Shown piece after piece: positions 13,650-22,834 of a stretch of 64,000 nucleotides of DNA. This stretch comes from Protula sp. h YS-2021 (lineage: Eukaryota > Annelida > Polychaeta > Sabellida > Serpulidae): contig OX457031.1 of the NCBI GenBank assembly GCA_949752745.1, forward strand, positions 43,836,269-43,900,268. Reading direction: 5' to 3'. Below the pieces are notes generated by a model that made no database searches, was not told the DNA's origin, and saw only the letters and a program-made list of their open reading frames with translations. A program made the position numbers and the translations under genes. Position 1 is the stretch's first letter; the number at the start of each line of letters is the position of its first letter.

Positions 13650-16600
13650 TATATACAGAATATATTCTATTATGAATACAAAACACCATAGCATTGAATG
13701 GCTTACCACGGGTGTAGCTGTTACACAAGGGTCTTCACTTCGTTCTCCCCCGCATTTAAAGTGAATCTCAAAGTGTTCGCATTGTAGTGGGAATATATAT
13801 AGCCTACTGTACAACAAAGTCAAATCCTCCTGCAGCCTGAACGCCACAGTGGCGTTGATGAAGGTCCAGGATATGCTACTCAAAACACCACTGTCTGTGT
13901 CTTGGTCAAACAGGCATCTGCACGACTCGCTGGGCGCGAAAGCGATACAGGTGTTCCCAATGTCAGACCTCACACGGCTCTGACATGACAGGGTACTATA
14001 CAGTGTTAAATCTGACTGCGATGTGTTGAATATATTTTCTGTTCCATCTGCAATAAAATAATTTATTATTTTTATATGAGCAATTCTTCTTTTTTTTTTT
14101 TTTTTTTTTTGTTTTGCACTTAAAATAACCAAACAGTATTTTTTATCTAAAAAGAAAAACATAGTTTAAAAAATACTTTTTAACAACAATCGACGCCATG
14201 ACCATTATTTCATTTCATGATATAATTTCATTGATATAATTTGACTGATATATGGTTAAATTGAATATTTTGACCAAATATAAGTTGGCGAAACATGCCA
14301 AACATGCAAATGCAATCTGAATATTTTGCAAACTATGTTTAAGTATTTTTTAAGTAAAAATAAATTTGTAAAACCACAAGCATGGGTTGAGTGCACATAT
14401 TGATGCATATTTCAAACAATTTGGACAAGATGCAGCAAGCAGGGAAAAAGCTCCGAAATGATTTGCCATCCGGATATCAACTTTCTGAAACTCGGGCAGT
14501 TCATACGCCGATTCAGGATACTGTTAAGTTATGTTGCAGCTGTGGGAAAGGTCTCGTTCTTTCTTTAGTTGGGGGGGGGGGGGGTATGGGGGACGGGCTC
14601 AAGGGAGATTATAGAATACTACTTTCCGCAAAAATTGTAGATTTTAGCTTCGTTTTCTAAAGTAATTTCGGATTACATTGCATTGATATTTAATTTAAGC
14701 GAATGTTTTTCATTAATGTCACCAATTAAATTACAAAAAAACTGTGAAGTTTATTTTACATAACTCATGTTAAGCTACTGGCAGCAACAACAGATAAATT
14801 CCAGAAGTAAATCACTTCTTTGATCGCACTTTTCTGTTTACCTGGCAAGGCATAAACTTCTAATTCGGATAGAAACAGTGCTTCACATTCCGAGCCCATT
14901 GAAACTTTGAATTCAACTCTTAAAGTGTCACTTTTTATCGGAGGGCTTATTTCTCCTACTGTGATATACTCGAAGAATGGTGATTCTTGTGCAAGTTTTA
15001 TCTAAACAAAAAATAAAATTTTCATATTTAGCTATTATTATTAATAAAGTGAATGACACCATTTAATATTTAAAAAAATACGTAGGACATTTTCAGTGAA
15101 ATTTATATAACGTTATTGTGAGTTATTGAGCTTTTAATTGCTTACATGACGAGTGCCTTCATGAAGTATCCAGATAATTTGGCCGAACACACTACATGTG
15201 TCACATGGGATATTTGTGCTAGTCATTTGTAACAACATAATTGACAACATCACTGAACATACCAAGTGCCACCTAAAATCTCGGGTTTAAAATTCAACCA
15301 AATTTCCCACAACTGCATGTCATTATTACCATGACACCAGCGCACTTAACCGTACGAGCCACATGGCTCTGCAACCAGACACGCCTTCAAGTATCCGGCG
15401 CAGTAGGCTTGATGTATTTTCTAGTTGTTGAAAAACTGTCCATAGTGTTTTTTAAAGGAATACTGCAGTATGAAACTTATACTAAGTGCATTTTATGGCA
15501 CTTGTATAACAACAGCGTTTGACATATTAAACACAAAGGCACAAGGAAGGAATGCCTCAATGCGTAGAGCTTAGCTCCACTTTTATTAATAGACATGTTT
15601 TCTAGGTGACAAAGATAAACACGCAGTTTTTAAAGATAACTTTTTCCACGCAGCTTGGAGACCAATGTAGAATGAGGGGAGGGGGGAGTAGAACAAACCA
15701 CCATTTTGACCTGGGTGTGGTCTCCAGCCGGGAACCGGACAAAATACCACCGGACATAATACCACCCGACATAATACCACCGGACATTGTGGCTTACAAA
15801 GACACAATGCATTGCACCTCGGCAAATTGCAATTCACCAATAGGAAACTAATTGCAATTAGAATTGCAATTAGTTTAAGGATCAGTATCTCCTAAGATCA
15901 ATATTGGTGAATAGATCAATGAAGATCAATTGTTTCAGAGACGAAGTAGACGGGGACATCACAATTGCCTAATTTTTTAAAGTTTTTTCCACTGAAAAAA
16001 GGAGGAGGGCAGATGACGACCCCGTCAAATTGCAAGGGAGGGGGGGGTGTCAGTCGACCGGGTTGCAAAAAAAGGGGGGGTCAGATGACCGTTTACCAAT
16101 TTAAACCAATATCAACAGCAATAAACCACGACAATAAACTAACTAGGATCTACAAAAAAGAACAGTTTCAGTAAAGTAGAATGTCCTCAGTGAATGTACT
16201 TTTACGTTTGTTTTAGTTACATTCAGTTATAAATAGCTCAGGTGATCACAGAAAGCAATAAAAGATTGTGGTGGAATTTTGTCCTAGTTTTCATTTCCTT
16301 GGTGGTATTATGTCCGGTGGCATTTTGCCCGGTGGTATTATGTCCGGTGGTATTTTGTCCTACACCCCTCCAGCCACACTCCTACCTATGGCTTTTCGTC
16401 AGTAGGAAGAGATCGACTTCCTTATATATTCACGTTACTACTGTTAATTGGTCAATTTAGCCATTAACAATTTAGGTTCCGTATCTGTGATCCATGTTCT
16501 GGAATGATAAAGGTTACTAGTGGTAAGAAAGATATCAATCTCGATACTAGTTTTAGCGAAATTAAACTGACTATCTATTCTAAAAACTAACCTCGCGATC

Positions 16601-18055
16601 GTTTATCCAAATTTCATCCAATTTCTTTGTACCTCTTTTAGCGCTGATGCGTACAGTTGAGATTCTTCGTACAGAATCCAATGTTATGATGATTTTTGCC
16701 TGGTCCCGAACTGTCAACAAATTCTAATATTCAAAATGGGTTTACGGTATTGAGAAAATTATAAAGAAAAGAGTAATAACATAACAGGATGTACTTCCCA
16801 CATAACTCAGACAAAAACTTCATTTTAATGAAAATAAATTGGTACTACACACAAGTATAACTCTGACTGGATACAACGAGTCCGGACTTAAAACTGAGTC
16901 TTTACACACAAAAAGTCAACGAAATTCGAAACCTGTTGTTATTTTTCGACCTCCTTTGTACTTTCAAGCACTTGAAGACTTCTTCAGCGATACCTTAACA
17001 ACGGCTAACAATAACTCAACGTTGCACACTTGTACATTTGAGATATTCCATACCACAGGCACCGCCACACTTGTCGTTCCAGGACGTGGACACCAATGTG
17101 CTGGTGACACCGTCAGACAGAATGTCACAACTTTCTCTCATTGTCTCGCCGCATTCTTTACGCAGCGTGCAGTTTGTTCTGTTCGATTTGAGTACGTCAT
17201 TCAAATAACCTAGAAAACAAATCACACAAGTAACTGACGATAACGTGACATAAATTCACCTTTGAGTCAGTCGTGAGCAATAATGGCAATTCCATAATAA
17301 TATTGTACCTTCGCAAAGCACATTCAAACAAATTTCTGACTTTTTAGCTCCCCCCCCCCCCAACCCCGGGTGAACAGTTCATGAACTTTGTTATCCAAAG
17401 ACTAAAACAAACACACGGCCCCCTCCCCGTCCACCCCAGCCCATCGCTCATTACGTGCTTACGTCATGTATGATACTCAAGACTTTAAATGCAGATTACT
17501 GGGTGAATATGATGGGATTTAGATTATGTGAGAAAATACATTTCGTTTCAACTGAGACTAGGCCGCCACACCATTGCTACACCCCCTACCCCCCCCCCCC
17601 CCCCCCTCGGTTGGAAGAAAAAGAGCTCTGTCATGAATCCCACTCCCCAGCCTTCATGACATGGAAAGTGATACGTGTCCACGTGGTAGGAGAAAGCGGA
17701 CATAACCCGGGTCATAGTTGATCACAATTTTTGACCCACAAAATGTTACATTCCGACTCCATTGGATAGCTCTTAAATATTCCTTATTTTAGATACTTGA
17801 CAAAAGAAACTTTTGTTCTTTTTCATTTCACCAATTTGGATCTGCTGTAACCATTCCTTCTCCCCCCCCCCCTCCCCACTTTTACAACCCTCGCAGCGGC
17901 TTACTGTAGTGTTTTTCCTCTGACTTCGTCCTGCATCCTTGACCGGAAACTGGTTGGGGTGTGCTGCCCTCTGTCGATTCCTCCGAGGAGTCCTGGGCAA
18001 TGCCTGATCCACTTTGCAGACAGAACCATATGAAAAGACCGCACGCTACCCTCAT
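614..18055 (-). CDS. Type I membrane protein: two discoidin-like modules, STP-rich stalk, SEA domain, TM helix, long tail (15 exons)
   Basis: I assembled this gene from splice sites on the minus strand. Exons in transcript order: 18055-17905, 17209-17021, 16710-16592, 15001-14842, 14047-13707, 13266-13104, 8648-8577, 7235-7197, 6668-6621, 4476-4287, 3800-3616, 2747-2712, 2461-2303, 1519-1390, 1166-614. They sum to 2535 nt with every junction in phase, giving 844 residues. Order: signal peptide (about 1-20), two galactose-binding-like modules (about 51-206 and 207-374), Thr/Ser/Pro linker (375-427), SEA domain (428-552), short stalk (553-564), TM helix (about 569-592), disordered basic tail to 844. 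Extracellular glycosylation sequons include NRT, NCT, NTS, NAT and NST. SEA proteins are usually mucin-like surface molecules; a cell-surface adhesion or receptor role is inference. I do not recognise a specific orthologue. Splice-site consensus is good throughout, with one GC donor. Confidence 0.82.
1390..1519 (-). CDS. Exon 14: Pro/Tyr-rich cytoplasmic tail
   Basis: Acceptor TTGTGGTTTCAG, donor GTTTGA, 130 nt, phase 1 to 2. It encodes NPMQHYPSGYHPNTMPPPYP and then a Ser/Tyr-rich run ending in SSLPR. The PPPYP element resembles a WW-domain ligand; this is motif level only. Confidence 0.75.
1541..2014. repeat. 237-bp tandem duplication with nested 35-bp triplets
   Basis: Two near-identical 237-bp copies begin at 1541 and 1778. 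Each contains three 35-bp units with the core GCAGCTCGACCAG and a CCATGG or CCATGA. The pair lies in intron 13, 22 bp upstream of the exon 14 acceptor. Open frames across it (for example 1450-2043 minus) are repeat artefacts. Confidence 0.85.
2045..2345. repeat. 53-bp tandem repeat, about five units, carrying copied splice donors
   Basis: Units spaced 52-53 bp (landmarks near 2091, 2144, 2196, 2249 and 2302) each contain the end of exon 13 plus its donor on the minus strand. Units 2 and 4 keep a GT donor, unit 3 has GC, and unit 5 is diverged. The repeat starts inside the coding exon and extends into intron 13. Confidence 0.8.
2303..2461 (-). CDS. Exon 13: transmembrane helix and basic stop-transfer
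   Basis: Acceptor TTGTTACACAG, donor GTAAGT, 159 nt, phase 1 to 1. A long hydrophobic helix (AGVMGAVVTLLVIALAIAAV) is followed by RLCINRRRRE, the classic type I topology with the tail in the cytoplasm. The donor lies in the first unit of a 53-bp tandem repeat. If it is read through, a stop follows 14 codons later, giving a protein without the long tail. Confidence 0.85.
2712..2747 (-). CDS. Exon 12: stalk mini-exon (36 nt)
   Basis: Acceptor TTCGTTTTTAG, donor GTATTT, phase 1 to 1. It encodes RTTTTEPPAKA, linking the SEA domain to the membrane helix. Confidence 0.75.
3131..3250. repeat. 18-bp minisatellite (about 7 units)
   Basis: Degenerate tandem copies of GGAGGTCGTATCAAACGT in intron 11 of the minus-strand gene. 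No coding role is visible. Confidence 0.8.
3616..3800 (-). CDS. Exon 11: second half of the SEA domain with GSV motif
   Basis: Acceptor ACATATAG, donor GTATGT, 185 nt, phase 2 to 1. It encodes NVIVIHSEGSVQTQYTADL followed by a helical segment and ITVDPNSLDFTR. The GSV sits where SEA domains such as that of MUC1 self-cleave between Gly and Ser. Autoproteolysis here is inferred from that family knowledge. Confidence 0.8.
4287..4476 (-). CDS. Exon 10: first half of the SEA domain
   Basis: Acceptor CTTGTTAACAG, donor GTCAGA, 190 nt, phase 1 to 2. It encodes TTAVPGLSVDCSM, then the first SEA alpha/beta elements (KYTGLLGNIQPLIDSSF, YGVAFLSTYGW). Another ETTT-coding stretch lies immediately upstream of the acceptor but is not reachable in phase. 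Confidence 0.75.
6621..6668 (-). CDS. Exon 9: stalk mini-exon (48 nt)
   Basis: Acceptor GGCTTTCAG, donor GTAAGT, phase 1 to 1. It encodes GPSVTVAPSTKSAING, a short Ser/Thr/Pro linker just before the SEA domain. Confidence 0.75.
7197..7235 (-). CDS. Exon 8: Thr/Ser stalk mini-exon (39 nt) with GC donor
   Basis: Acceptor TTATTTTCAG; encodes ESTAKEVTTSTAE. The only donor that keeps phase 1 is GCAAGT at 7196-7191, a non-canonical GC-AG intron whose remaining donor bases are perfect. A GT two bases further in would give phase 2 and break the frame. Confidence 0.7.
7300..7940. repeat. Dispersed AT-rich repeat with internal duplication
   Basis: Starts with TATGTCTCCCC and a C tract, contains two diverged copies of an A-rich segment (about 7390-7530 and 7555-7690), and ends with a GACG run and TATGTCTCCCTTAAGCGAGA. 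The plus-strand ORF across it (7346-7795) is Lys/Asn-rich low-complexity sequence without a recognisable domain. I take it as a repeat, not a gene. Confidence 0.5.
8160..8262. repeat. Short tandem duplication (about 55 bp x2)
   Basis: The phrase GGGGAAGGGCTATTCTCGAA occurs twice, each time followed by a related CCTGGAA and AAATATGGG stretch. It lies in intron 7. Confidence 0.65.
8577..8648 (-). CDS. Exon 7: Thr-rich stalk mini-exon (72 nt)
   Basis: Acceptor GTATTTTGTAG, donor GTGTTA, phase 1 to 1. It encodes a mucin-like segment (AAETTTQPSTTTAPASDD), a likely O-glycosylated linker between the discoidin modules and the SEA domain. Symmetric phase means it can be skipped without a frameshift. 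Confidence 0.75.
8649..10020. other. Intron 6, unassigned part
   Basis: AT-rich intronic sequence of the minus-strand gene. Short ORFs here (8727-8924, 9534-9722, 9724-9993) have no family features and no splice support. Confidence 0.5.
10050..10350. repeat. 39-bp minisatellite, open on the minus strand
   Basis: About eight 39-bp units with the core ATAACTAGATAGCC and a CAGGAACACC segment. Alternating variants give a 78-bp higher-order period. Because 39 is a multiple of 3, a minus-strand frame stays open for 101 codons with the 13-residue repeat GYLVIGPLGVPAA. It lies inside intron 6, and no flanking splice sites were identified. Confidence 0.75.
10893..11553. mobile_element. Nested MITE-like element
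   Basis: Terminal inverted repeats: CGTCTGCTCGGGACCT on the left (about 10896) and AGGTCCCGAGCAGACG on the right (about 11531). The interior carries C-rich stretches and a (TA)n tract. No coding capacity. Confidence 0.6.
11210..11295. repeat. (TA)n microsatellite
   Basis: About 85 bp of uninterrupted TA. The ORFs reading Ile-Tyr repeats across it are artefacts. Confidence 0.95.
12010..12710. repeat. Tandem repeat of about 150-170 bp, four to five units
   Basis: Each unit has AGGCGCG near its start (12018, 12187, 12354, 12507, 12691) and CGCCATTTTGTCAATTTT in the middle. Divergence between units suggests an old array. It lies in intron 6. Confidence 0.75.
12799..12841. repeat. (AT)n microsatellite
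   Basis: About 40 bp of AT repeat directly after the candidate optional exon. Confidence 0.9.
12845..13021 (-). CDS. Candidate optional exon: half of a third discoidin-like module
   Basis: An open 177-nt segment lies between a possible acceptor (TTTGGATAG) and a donor (GTGTTA), in phase 1 to 1. It encodes AKATNYPVRLLTGSKATW, then QQMVVNFDAPLRQ and a beta-strand stretch, like the first half of modules 1 and 2. No matching C-terminal half follows: a TA microsatellite does. The intron before it would be only 82 nt. It may be an included cassette, a rare isoform or an exon relic. It is excluded from the 844-residue model. Confidence 0.35.
13104..13266 (-). CDS. Exon 6: C-terminal part of discoidin-like module 2
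   Basis: Acceptor AATATTGCAG, donor GTAATC, 163 nt, phase 0 to 1. It encodes TSLCIEFRC and VIEVEIFARTG, which align with the end of module 1 (DTLRVEF ... LSELEVYALPG). Exons 5 and 7 cannot be joined in frame without this exon, which strongly supports it. Confidence 0.75.
13324..13436. repeat. (AAT)n microsatellite
   Basis: Over 100 bp of ATA/AAT triplets with a short AACAACAAC interruption, in intron 5. Confidence 0.95.
13580..13656. repeat. (AT)n microsatellite
   Basis: Long AT tract in intron 5, 51 bp from the exon 5 donor. Confidence 0.95.
13707..14047 (-). CDS. Exon 5: N-terminal and core part of discoidin-like module 2
   Basis: Acceptor ATTTTATTGCAG, donor GTAAGC, 341 nt, phase 1 to 0. 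It corresponds to exons 2 plus 3 of module 1 without the middle intron: a Cys-rich start, a DQDTDSGVLSSISW stretch, then beta strands (ATVAFRLQEDLTLLYSRLYI). Sequons are NTS and NAT. A weaker internal donor (GTGTAA) exists nearby, but the strong one fits exon 6. Confidence 0.8.
14842..15001 (-). CDS. Exon 4: C-terminal part of discoidin-like module 1
   Basis: Acceptor TTTTGTTTAG, donor GTAAAC, 160 nt, phase 0 to 1. It encodes DTLRVEF and then the closing strand ALFLSELEVYALPG. That LSELEVYG-like ending is characteristic of F5/8-type C (discoidin) modules. Confidence 0.85.
15705..16375. mobile_element. Fold-back element with inverted 15-16 bp tandem arrays
   Basis: The left arm (15735-15786) has four tandem copies of ATAATACCACCGGAC-type units. 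The right arm (16302-16362) carries the same units inverted (GTCCGGTGGTATTATG). Outer flanks also match in inverted orientation (GTGTGG and CCAG blocks). It lies in intron 3 and encodes no protein. Confidence 0.6.
16592..16710 (-). CDS. Exon 3: core strands of discoidin-like module 1
   Basis: Acceptor TTGTTGACAG, donor GTTAGT, 119 nt, phase 1 to 0. It encodes alternating beta-strand sequence (AKIIITLDSVRRISTVRIS) typical of the core of galactose-binding-like folds. Confidence 0.8.
17021..17209 (-). CDS. Exon 2: N-terminal part of discoidin-like module 1
   Basis: Acceptor TTTTCTAG and donor GTTGAG, 189 nt, phase 1 to 1. It encodes a Cys-rich segment with two sequons (NRT, NCT) and ILSDGVTST followed by a Trp. 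This is the DG...W layout at the start of F5/8-type, galactose-binding-like domains. Six cysteines suggest extracellular disulfides. Confidence 0.8.
17905..18055 (-). CDS. Exon 1 of the SEA/discoidin gene: start codon and signal peptide
   Basis: The ATG at 18055 sits in a strong Kozak context (CCACC before ATG, G/A-rich after). The first residues, MRVACGLFIWFCLQSGSGIA, form a typical cleavable signal peptide. An acidic Ser/Thr stretch follows (QDSSEESTEGSTPQP), then a Cys before the module begins. The donor GTAAGC at 17904 leaves phase 1. No TATA box is evident just upstream. Confidence 0.85.
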
Positions 18056-19700
18056 GGTGGCATCATCACGTGACGCTTGTTTACTCGCGTTGGCGGCTTA
18101 TAGTGGCACCGTTTTCCCTGAAATAGACAGCGAAATCCACACTCTGCGTGAAGCAACAGGACAGAAATCAGAGTTATTAAGTTATTAAGCGGCACTACAT
18201 CACCATCAGTGAGTGGTAAACATTTAAGCTGAATATTAAAAATTAGTCAAATGCGTGAATGTAAGAATATTTAAAAAAAAACATAAAAAAAATAATAATA
18301 ATACCAAGATTTAAATGAAATGTGCCACTTCCACAGGAAGAACAACAATTTACAGTTGCAAGTTTCGCTGTGATTATCATTTGTTTCTCCGTTTTGTTTA
18401 GTTCTTAAAATTTCAAGATATACCTTGACAGCAATGTTCCATGCACTAATTAAATATCACATAAATGATTTTAGGACTAATACCGGCCCATAAAAACATT
18501 TTCTCCTGTACTTTTTTTAATCGAGGTCAGTTTTGTTGAAAATCAAGGTTTCTACCAGTAATTATACATGTGTCAAACATTTGAAGTTGGCACGGAAACC
18601 ACATAGGCTGCATCCATGTTTGTAAAACAAGGTGTGGTCCGGCTTTTCAATTAAAATATCGCAATTATCCGCAGTCGGACTTTTTTTAAATAAAAGAATA
18701 TACATATCCTCAATTATTGAATGGGAGACGAAGAAGACACAAAAAATCAACTTCAGTATCCATTCACCGATTGAAAGAAAGCCCAGTGTGTTTTAGGTTT
18801 CATGTAGCGGGTTGTAGGTACTGTCATACAAAAGTACATGCCCTTTTTATAACTGGGGGGTGTTGACCTCGAACTTAAAATTCAATGTACTTCAATATAT
18901 ACGTGATTCATTAAAAAAATATTCAATGCTTTGCAAGGCAAATAAAGAAAGCGACGTCAAAGTACCAGCAAATGTGCATTGTCGGGTTGATCATATAGAC
19001 CTGGTTTCATTAAATAAATATCTGCTCCGCTTTTGATCACGTCACCTTTTGATACACAAAGAAGACAGTACCACACTAAAGTGCATTTGAAAGCAAAATT
19101 CATTTGAATAATTTAGAAAAAAATGGGATACAGGACTCATTCACAAAACCCTAGCTAGCAAATAAAAGTCTGTAGGCAGTTGGCAAACATTGCAGATACA
19201 TTGGGGTTTCAAATTTCACGCAGTGATATTGATCACCCTGAAGAGACAGACAGAAAAACAAGAAATATTTAGATCACCACTTACAATCATGTCGTTGACA
19301 CGCTAAAGAATTGTGATTTTGTGAAGGGTCGCCCATGCAGTTCCTAGTTATGGGTAAAAAATTTGCTGTCGTGTAAATTTAAGTCACACCCATTGCAAAA
19401 TAAGAATAATAATAAATAATAACAGTCAGTGGTGAATTTGAACTTCCTCAGTCTCAAAAAAATTCCAGATAGTAAGGCTTTAACAAATTTCTTGGGTGCA
19501 AATCTGTTTTATGCAAGTTATTTTTTTAATCTATGTTAACTGCAGAAATATTTTCGGACATACCCGAGCTACCCTCCCGTCCCATCTCTCCCCACCCGCC
19601 CCCCCCCCCGACCCCGTCCCAAAAACATAACATGGAGATTTTCCCATGCTTCTGATGATTATGAGTATCATGCAGAGGATGAAGATAATGATTATATAAA
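18056..19700. other. Upstream region of the minus-strand gene
   Basis: This should hold the promoter of the SEA/discoidin gene, read leftwards from 18055. I see no clear TATA box, CpG-rich block or conserved motif. The rest is AT-rich sequence with no supported gene. Confidence 0.4.
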
Positions 19701-19769
19701 AATTTCAATTTATAATTTTCTCATACACGGATCCAGTGCTCTGGGTAAACAAACCTCAAAACAAAGAAG

Positions 19770-19955
19770 TCCCTGCACATACCCGTGCACACAAACCCCC
19801 GTACAAACAAACCTCGTGTATACAAACCTCGTGCATGCCAGCCCCATGCATACAAACCCCGTGCATGCAAACTCCGCACATACAAACCCCGGCACATACA
19901 AACCCCGCACATACATACCCCGTGCATGCCAACCCCGTGCAAATAAACTCCTCTT
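19770..19955. repeat. 15-16 bp minisatellite
   Basis: About 12 degenerate units around CATACAAACCCCGTG and CATGCAAACCCCGTG. Three ORFs overlapping it are shadows of the repeat. Confidence 0.8.
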
Positions 19956-20127
19956 TGAAGGTGTAACTTACTGCTCACTTACAAGCAGCCCCCTTTGTGT
20001 AAAATGCGCAATTCGCTCAAAAAAAATCATTAAGATGACTTAATTGCCATGCAAGAATTACTTGGCTTATTCCTAGAAAACAACACATAAAGAACTCATG
20101 GTTACAATCAGGTGAGGTTTGTTAGCA

Positions 20128-20182
20128 TTGGGAGGAGAGGGGGAGGGGTTGTTTGCATGGGGAGGAGAGGGGGAGGGGTTAT
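20128..20182. repeat. 27-bp G-rich duplication
   Basis: Two copies of GGGAGGAGAGGGGGAGGGGT separated by a few bases. The plus strand is a G-tract sequence. Confidence 0.6.
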
Positions 20183-20778
20183 TTGTTCCGAACACCAGCA
20201 GTGCTTCTTACTCTGAATCAACAAATAGCATAACTTGCTTGAAAAGCAAACACGCGACTTTCACAACGAAAACAAATCAAAATGCATTCTTAATTTATAG
20301 AATTCTGCTTTAGTTCCCGTGTTGTCATTGTACAAAGTGAACAGAAGCAATTTATATTGTTTAACCTTACAGCATTTAGGAGTGTCGAGAGAACTCAAGC
20401 ATGCGTGTTAAGAGTGTCACGCCCATCTTTCAATATACATGGCATAGTTGTCTTCTCGTAAAGGGAGTTAACTTGTCGTAACCATATGTTTTTGACCTTA
20501 GATCACACCGACTTGCGTCATAAATCAGTCAACAACCGTTAAAATGCCCTGTCTTGAAAAAAAAAAGCCGAAAGCTATATATATATATATATATATTCAA
20601 CAACAAAAGTAAAAACACAACTTTGAAACCTGAGAAATGTATAATTTGAGAAAGTAATAAAGCCTCAACGTAATTACATATTTTAGCAGCTAAAATGTTA
20701 AGCTTTCTGTTTTTTTTTTAAAACAAAGTCGACTTTGCGTCAAAAGCGACAGTATCACGCTTAATTAAACATACGCTC

Positions 20779-21840
20779 TTAATATCGAGTATGTCCTCCG
20801 CGAGCGTCTCTGACTGCAATTAATCTGCGTCTCAAGGATCTCATTAAACTCTGTATTTTGTGAAGTGGAAAGCGATTCCACTCCTCCACAAGCGCTTGTC
20901 TAAGCTCTGGCAATGTCTCAGGTGAGGTGTTGCGCTTTGCACGGCTTTTCCAAGCATGCTCCATGCATGTTCGAAAGATACAGCGAAAAAGCGAGTTAGG
21001 GTAAGACCTAGACGTTTTGCGCTTGAAGATACTGCTGCAAAGCTCTGGTGGAATGAGGACGTGCGTTGTCCTGCTGTAGAATGAGAGCATTATGACCCAC
21101 AAAGGGACCTCGGATGGCTCTAAAATTTGTTTTCGATACTGTTCAGCTTCAGGAATGGCGTTGACAAAACAGATTTCAGCGCGATGAGCGAACGAAACGC
21201 CTGCCCATGCTATCACACTGTGACTGTCCCATCGGTCTCTTTCTTGAACCCAAGCACCGCTATAGTCCTTGTTCGTTCGGCGCCACGCGCGGGCTATTAC
21301 TTCGGCGTAGTTTAAGCAAAAACGGGAATCATCTGTGAAAAGGACTTGTTTCCATTGTCTCTGTGTCCAGTGGAGGTGTGCATTGACCTACTGAAGTCGT
21401 GCGCGCCTTCGGGCGGGGGTTAGCAGCACGTGTAAATCGCATCGACGGAGCCGGTTTCTCCCAGTCTGACTACAGCCAGGGTTATTGTGGGGTCTGTCTG
21501 GCAGTGACTGTTGCCTGGCAGTGACTGTTACCTGGCAGTGACTGATGCCTGGCAGTGACTGTTGCCTGGCAGTGACTGTTGCCTGGCAGTGACTGTTGCC
21601 TGGCAGTGACTGTTTCCGGAAGCAAATGGTCTCGGAAATATGTCCGCCGTATCGTTTGGTCCTGTCTGGAAGCAGTAACCCGCGGTCTCCCCGGTCGGTA
21701 GTGGTCTGCGGTGGACCCTTTTTCCCCTCTAGAGGGGTTCTACGACGTGTTACTGTGGATTTGTGCACTCCATAAGCTCCAGCGACCACTGGGGCCGAAT
21801 TTGTAATTTGAAGCATCCCGATCGCGCGTTCGCGCCGAAC
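20779..21840 (-). pseudogene. Tc1/mariner transposase, degraded
   Basis: Minus-strand fragments match a Tc1-like transposase in order. A helix-turn-helix region with VHKSTVTRR lies near 21760. The first catalytic block, WKQVLFTDDSRF, is near 21345, followed by SVIAWAGVSF at about 21215. A DNARPH block holding the second Asp lies near 21075, and the end reads VRDARGGHTRY at 20780-20812. Frameshifts and stops around 20960-21040 destroy the region that should carry the third acidic residue. A 17-bp minisatellite interrupts the N-terminal domain. Terminal inverted repeats were not resolved. It cannot encode an active enzyme. Confidence 0.85.
21496..21615. repeat. 17-bp minisatellite inside the dead transposase
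   Basis: Seven tandem copies of TGGCAGTGACTGTTGCC with few changes, between the helix-turn-helix part and the catalytic part of the Tc1 remnant. Confidence 0.9.
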
Positions 21841-22589
21841 TATTACTTAGGCTTAGGTTGAAACTTCGTAGAGCGTGCCGACTATATTTCCTCTTTTAAC
21901 CGTAAAAGTTCAGTTTTTACTAAGGCAAGTAATAAATTTCGGTGTGGCAAAGTGGGTACTTAAGCTCCTCGGCCTTTAGTTTCAATTAACATCTTGATTA
22001 GGAGCAAATTCATATACAGAAAGTGATATGAAGCCGACTACGTAAAAAATAACGCAAAAAATGTGTGTTGCGTCTTTAAATTTGTTGATTATATATGCGT
22101 TGGGTGAAGGTGAGGAGGTACAGCCTTCCACTGAGATAACAAATCACCATTAGAATGCTGAATAATTCTAAAAGGGTTGGTGCATTCTCCCACCAACCCC
22201 CGAATAAAATAATGAGAGACAGAACAACCGAGGACATTATGTATGTGTGTTTGGAGGGGGAAGGGGGCAGATTATTTACATTAAAACAATGATTAATTTG
22301 ATAAACAAACAATCCATAATTGCATAACCTGAGCTGTCCGGGCACCTTGTTAATCCGGACCAATTTGGTCAGTCCTGACGCTGTCCGGATATACTAGGTT
22401 CTACTGTCTCTCACGATTGCAGATATTTTCTTCACAGCTGAAGTCTTACGGAAATTTTATTCTAAAGTTTTCAATAAGCATTCAAACACTCAAACGCATT
22501 GGTTCAATTCAAGTTTGATTGACGAAAATTTAATTGAGTGATCCTGAACGACCCCTCCTTCAAATCAAAAGTTCATTATGCAACATGCA

Positions 22590-22722
22590 AAGGTGATTTG
22601 TGGAATCTGCATGAACTTGCTTTTCGAGGAATCCGCATGAAGCTGTTTTTTATGGTATCTGCATGAAGTTGTTCTTCATGGAATCGGCATGAAGTTGTTT
22701 TTCATGGAATCCGCATGAAGTT
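22590..22722. repeat. Minisatellite of about 29 bp
   Basis: Four to five units with the core GGAATCCGCATGAAGTTGTT, varying in length. No coding signal. Confidence 0.8.
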
Positions 22723-22834
22723 TTGCTTTTAACAAAGAGTCCGAACATGAAATGGCGTTCTTGATATGTGCCTGTGGAAAATGCGAGCCCTGGGACTTTA
22801 TTGTCACAAAAAATTACTAGCCAGTAACCATTGC

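Noticed and set aside
20779..21840. Active transposase gene
   Set aside because: Internal stops, frameshifts and a 17-bp array disrupt it; the third catalytic region is unreadable.
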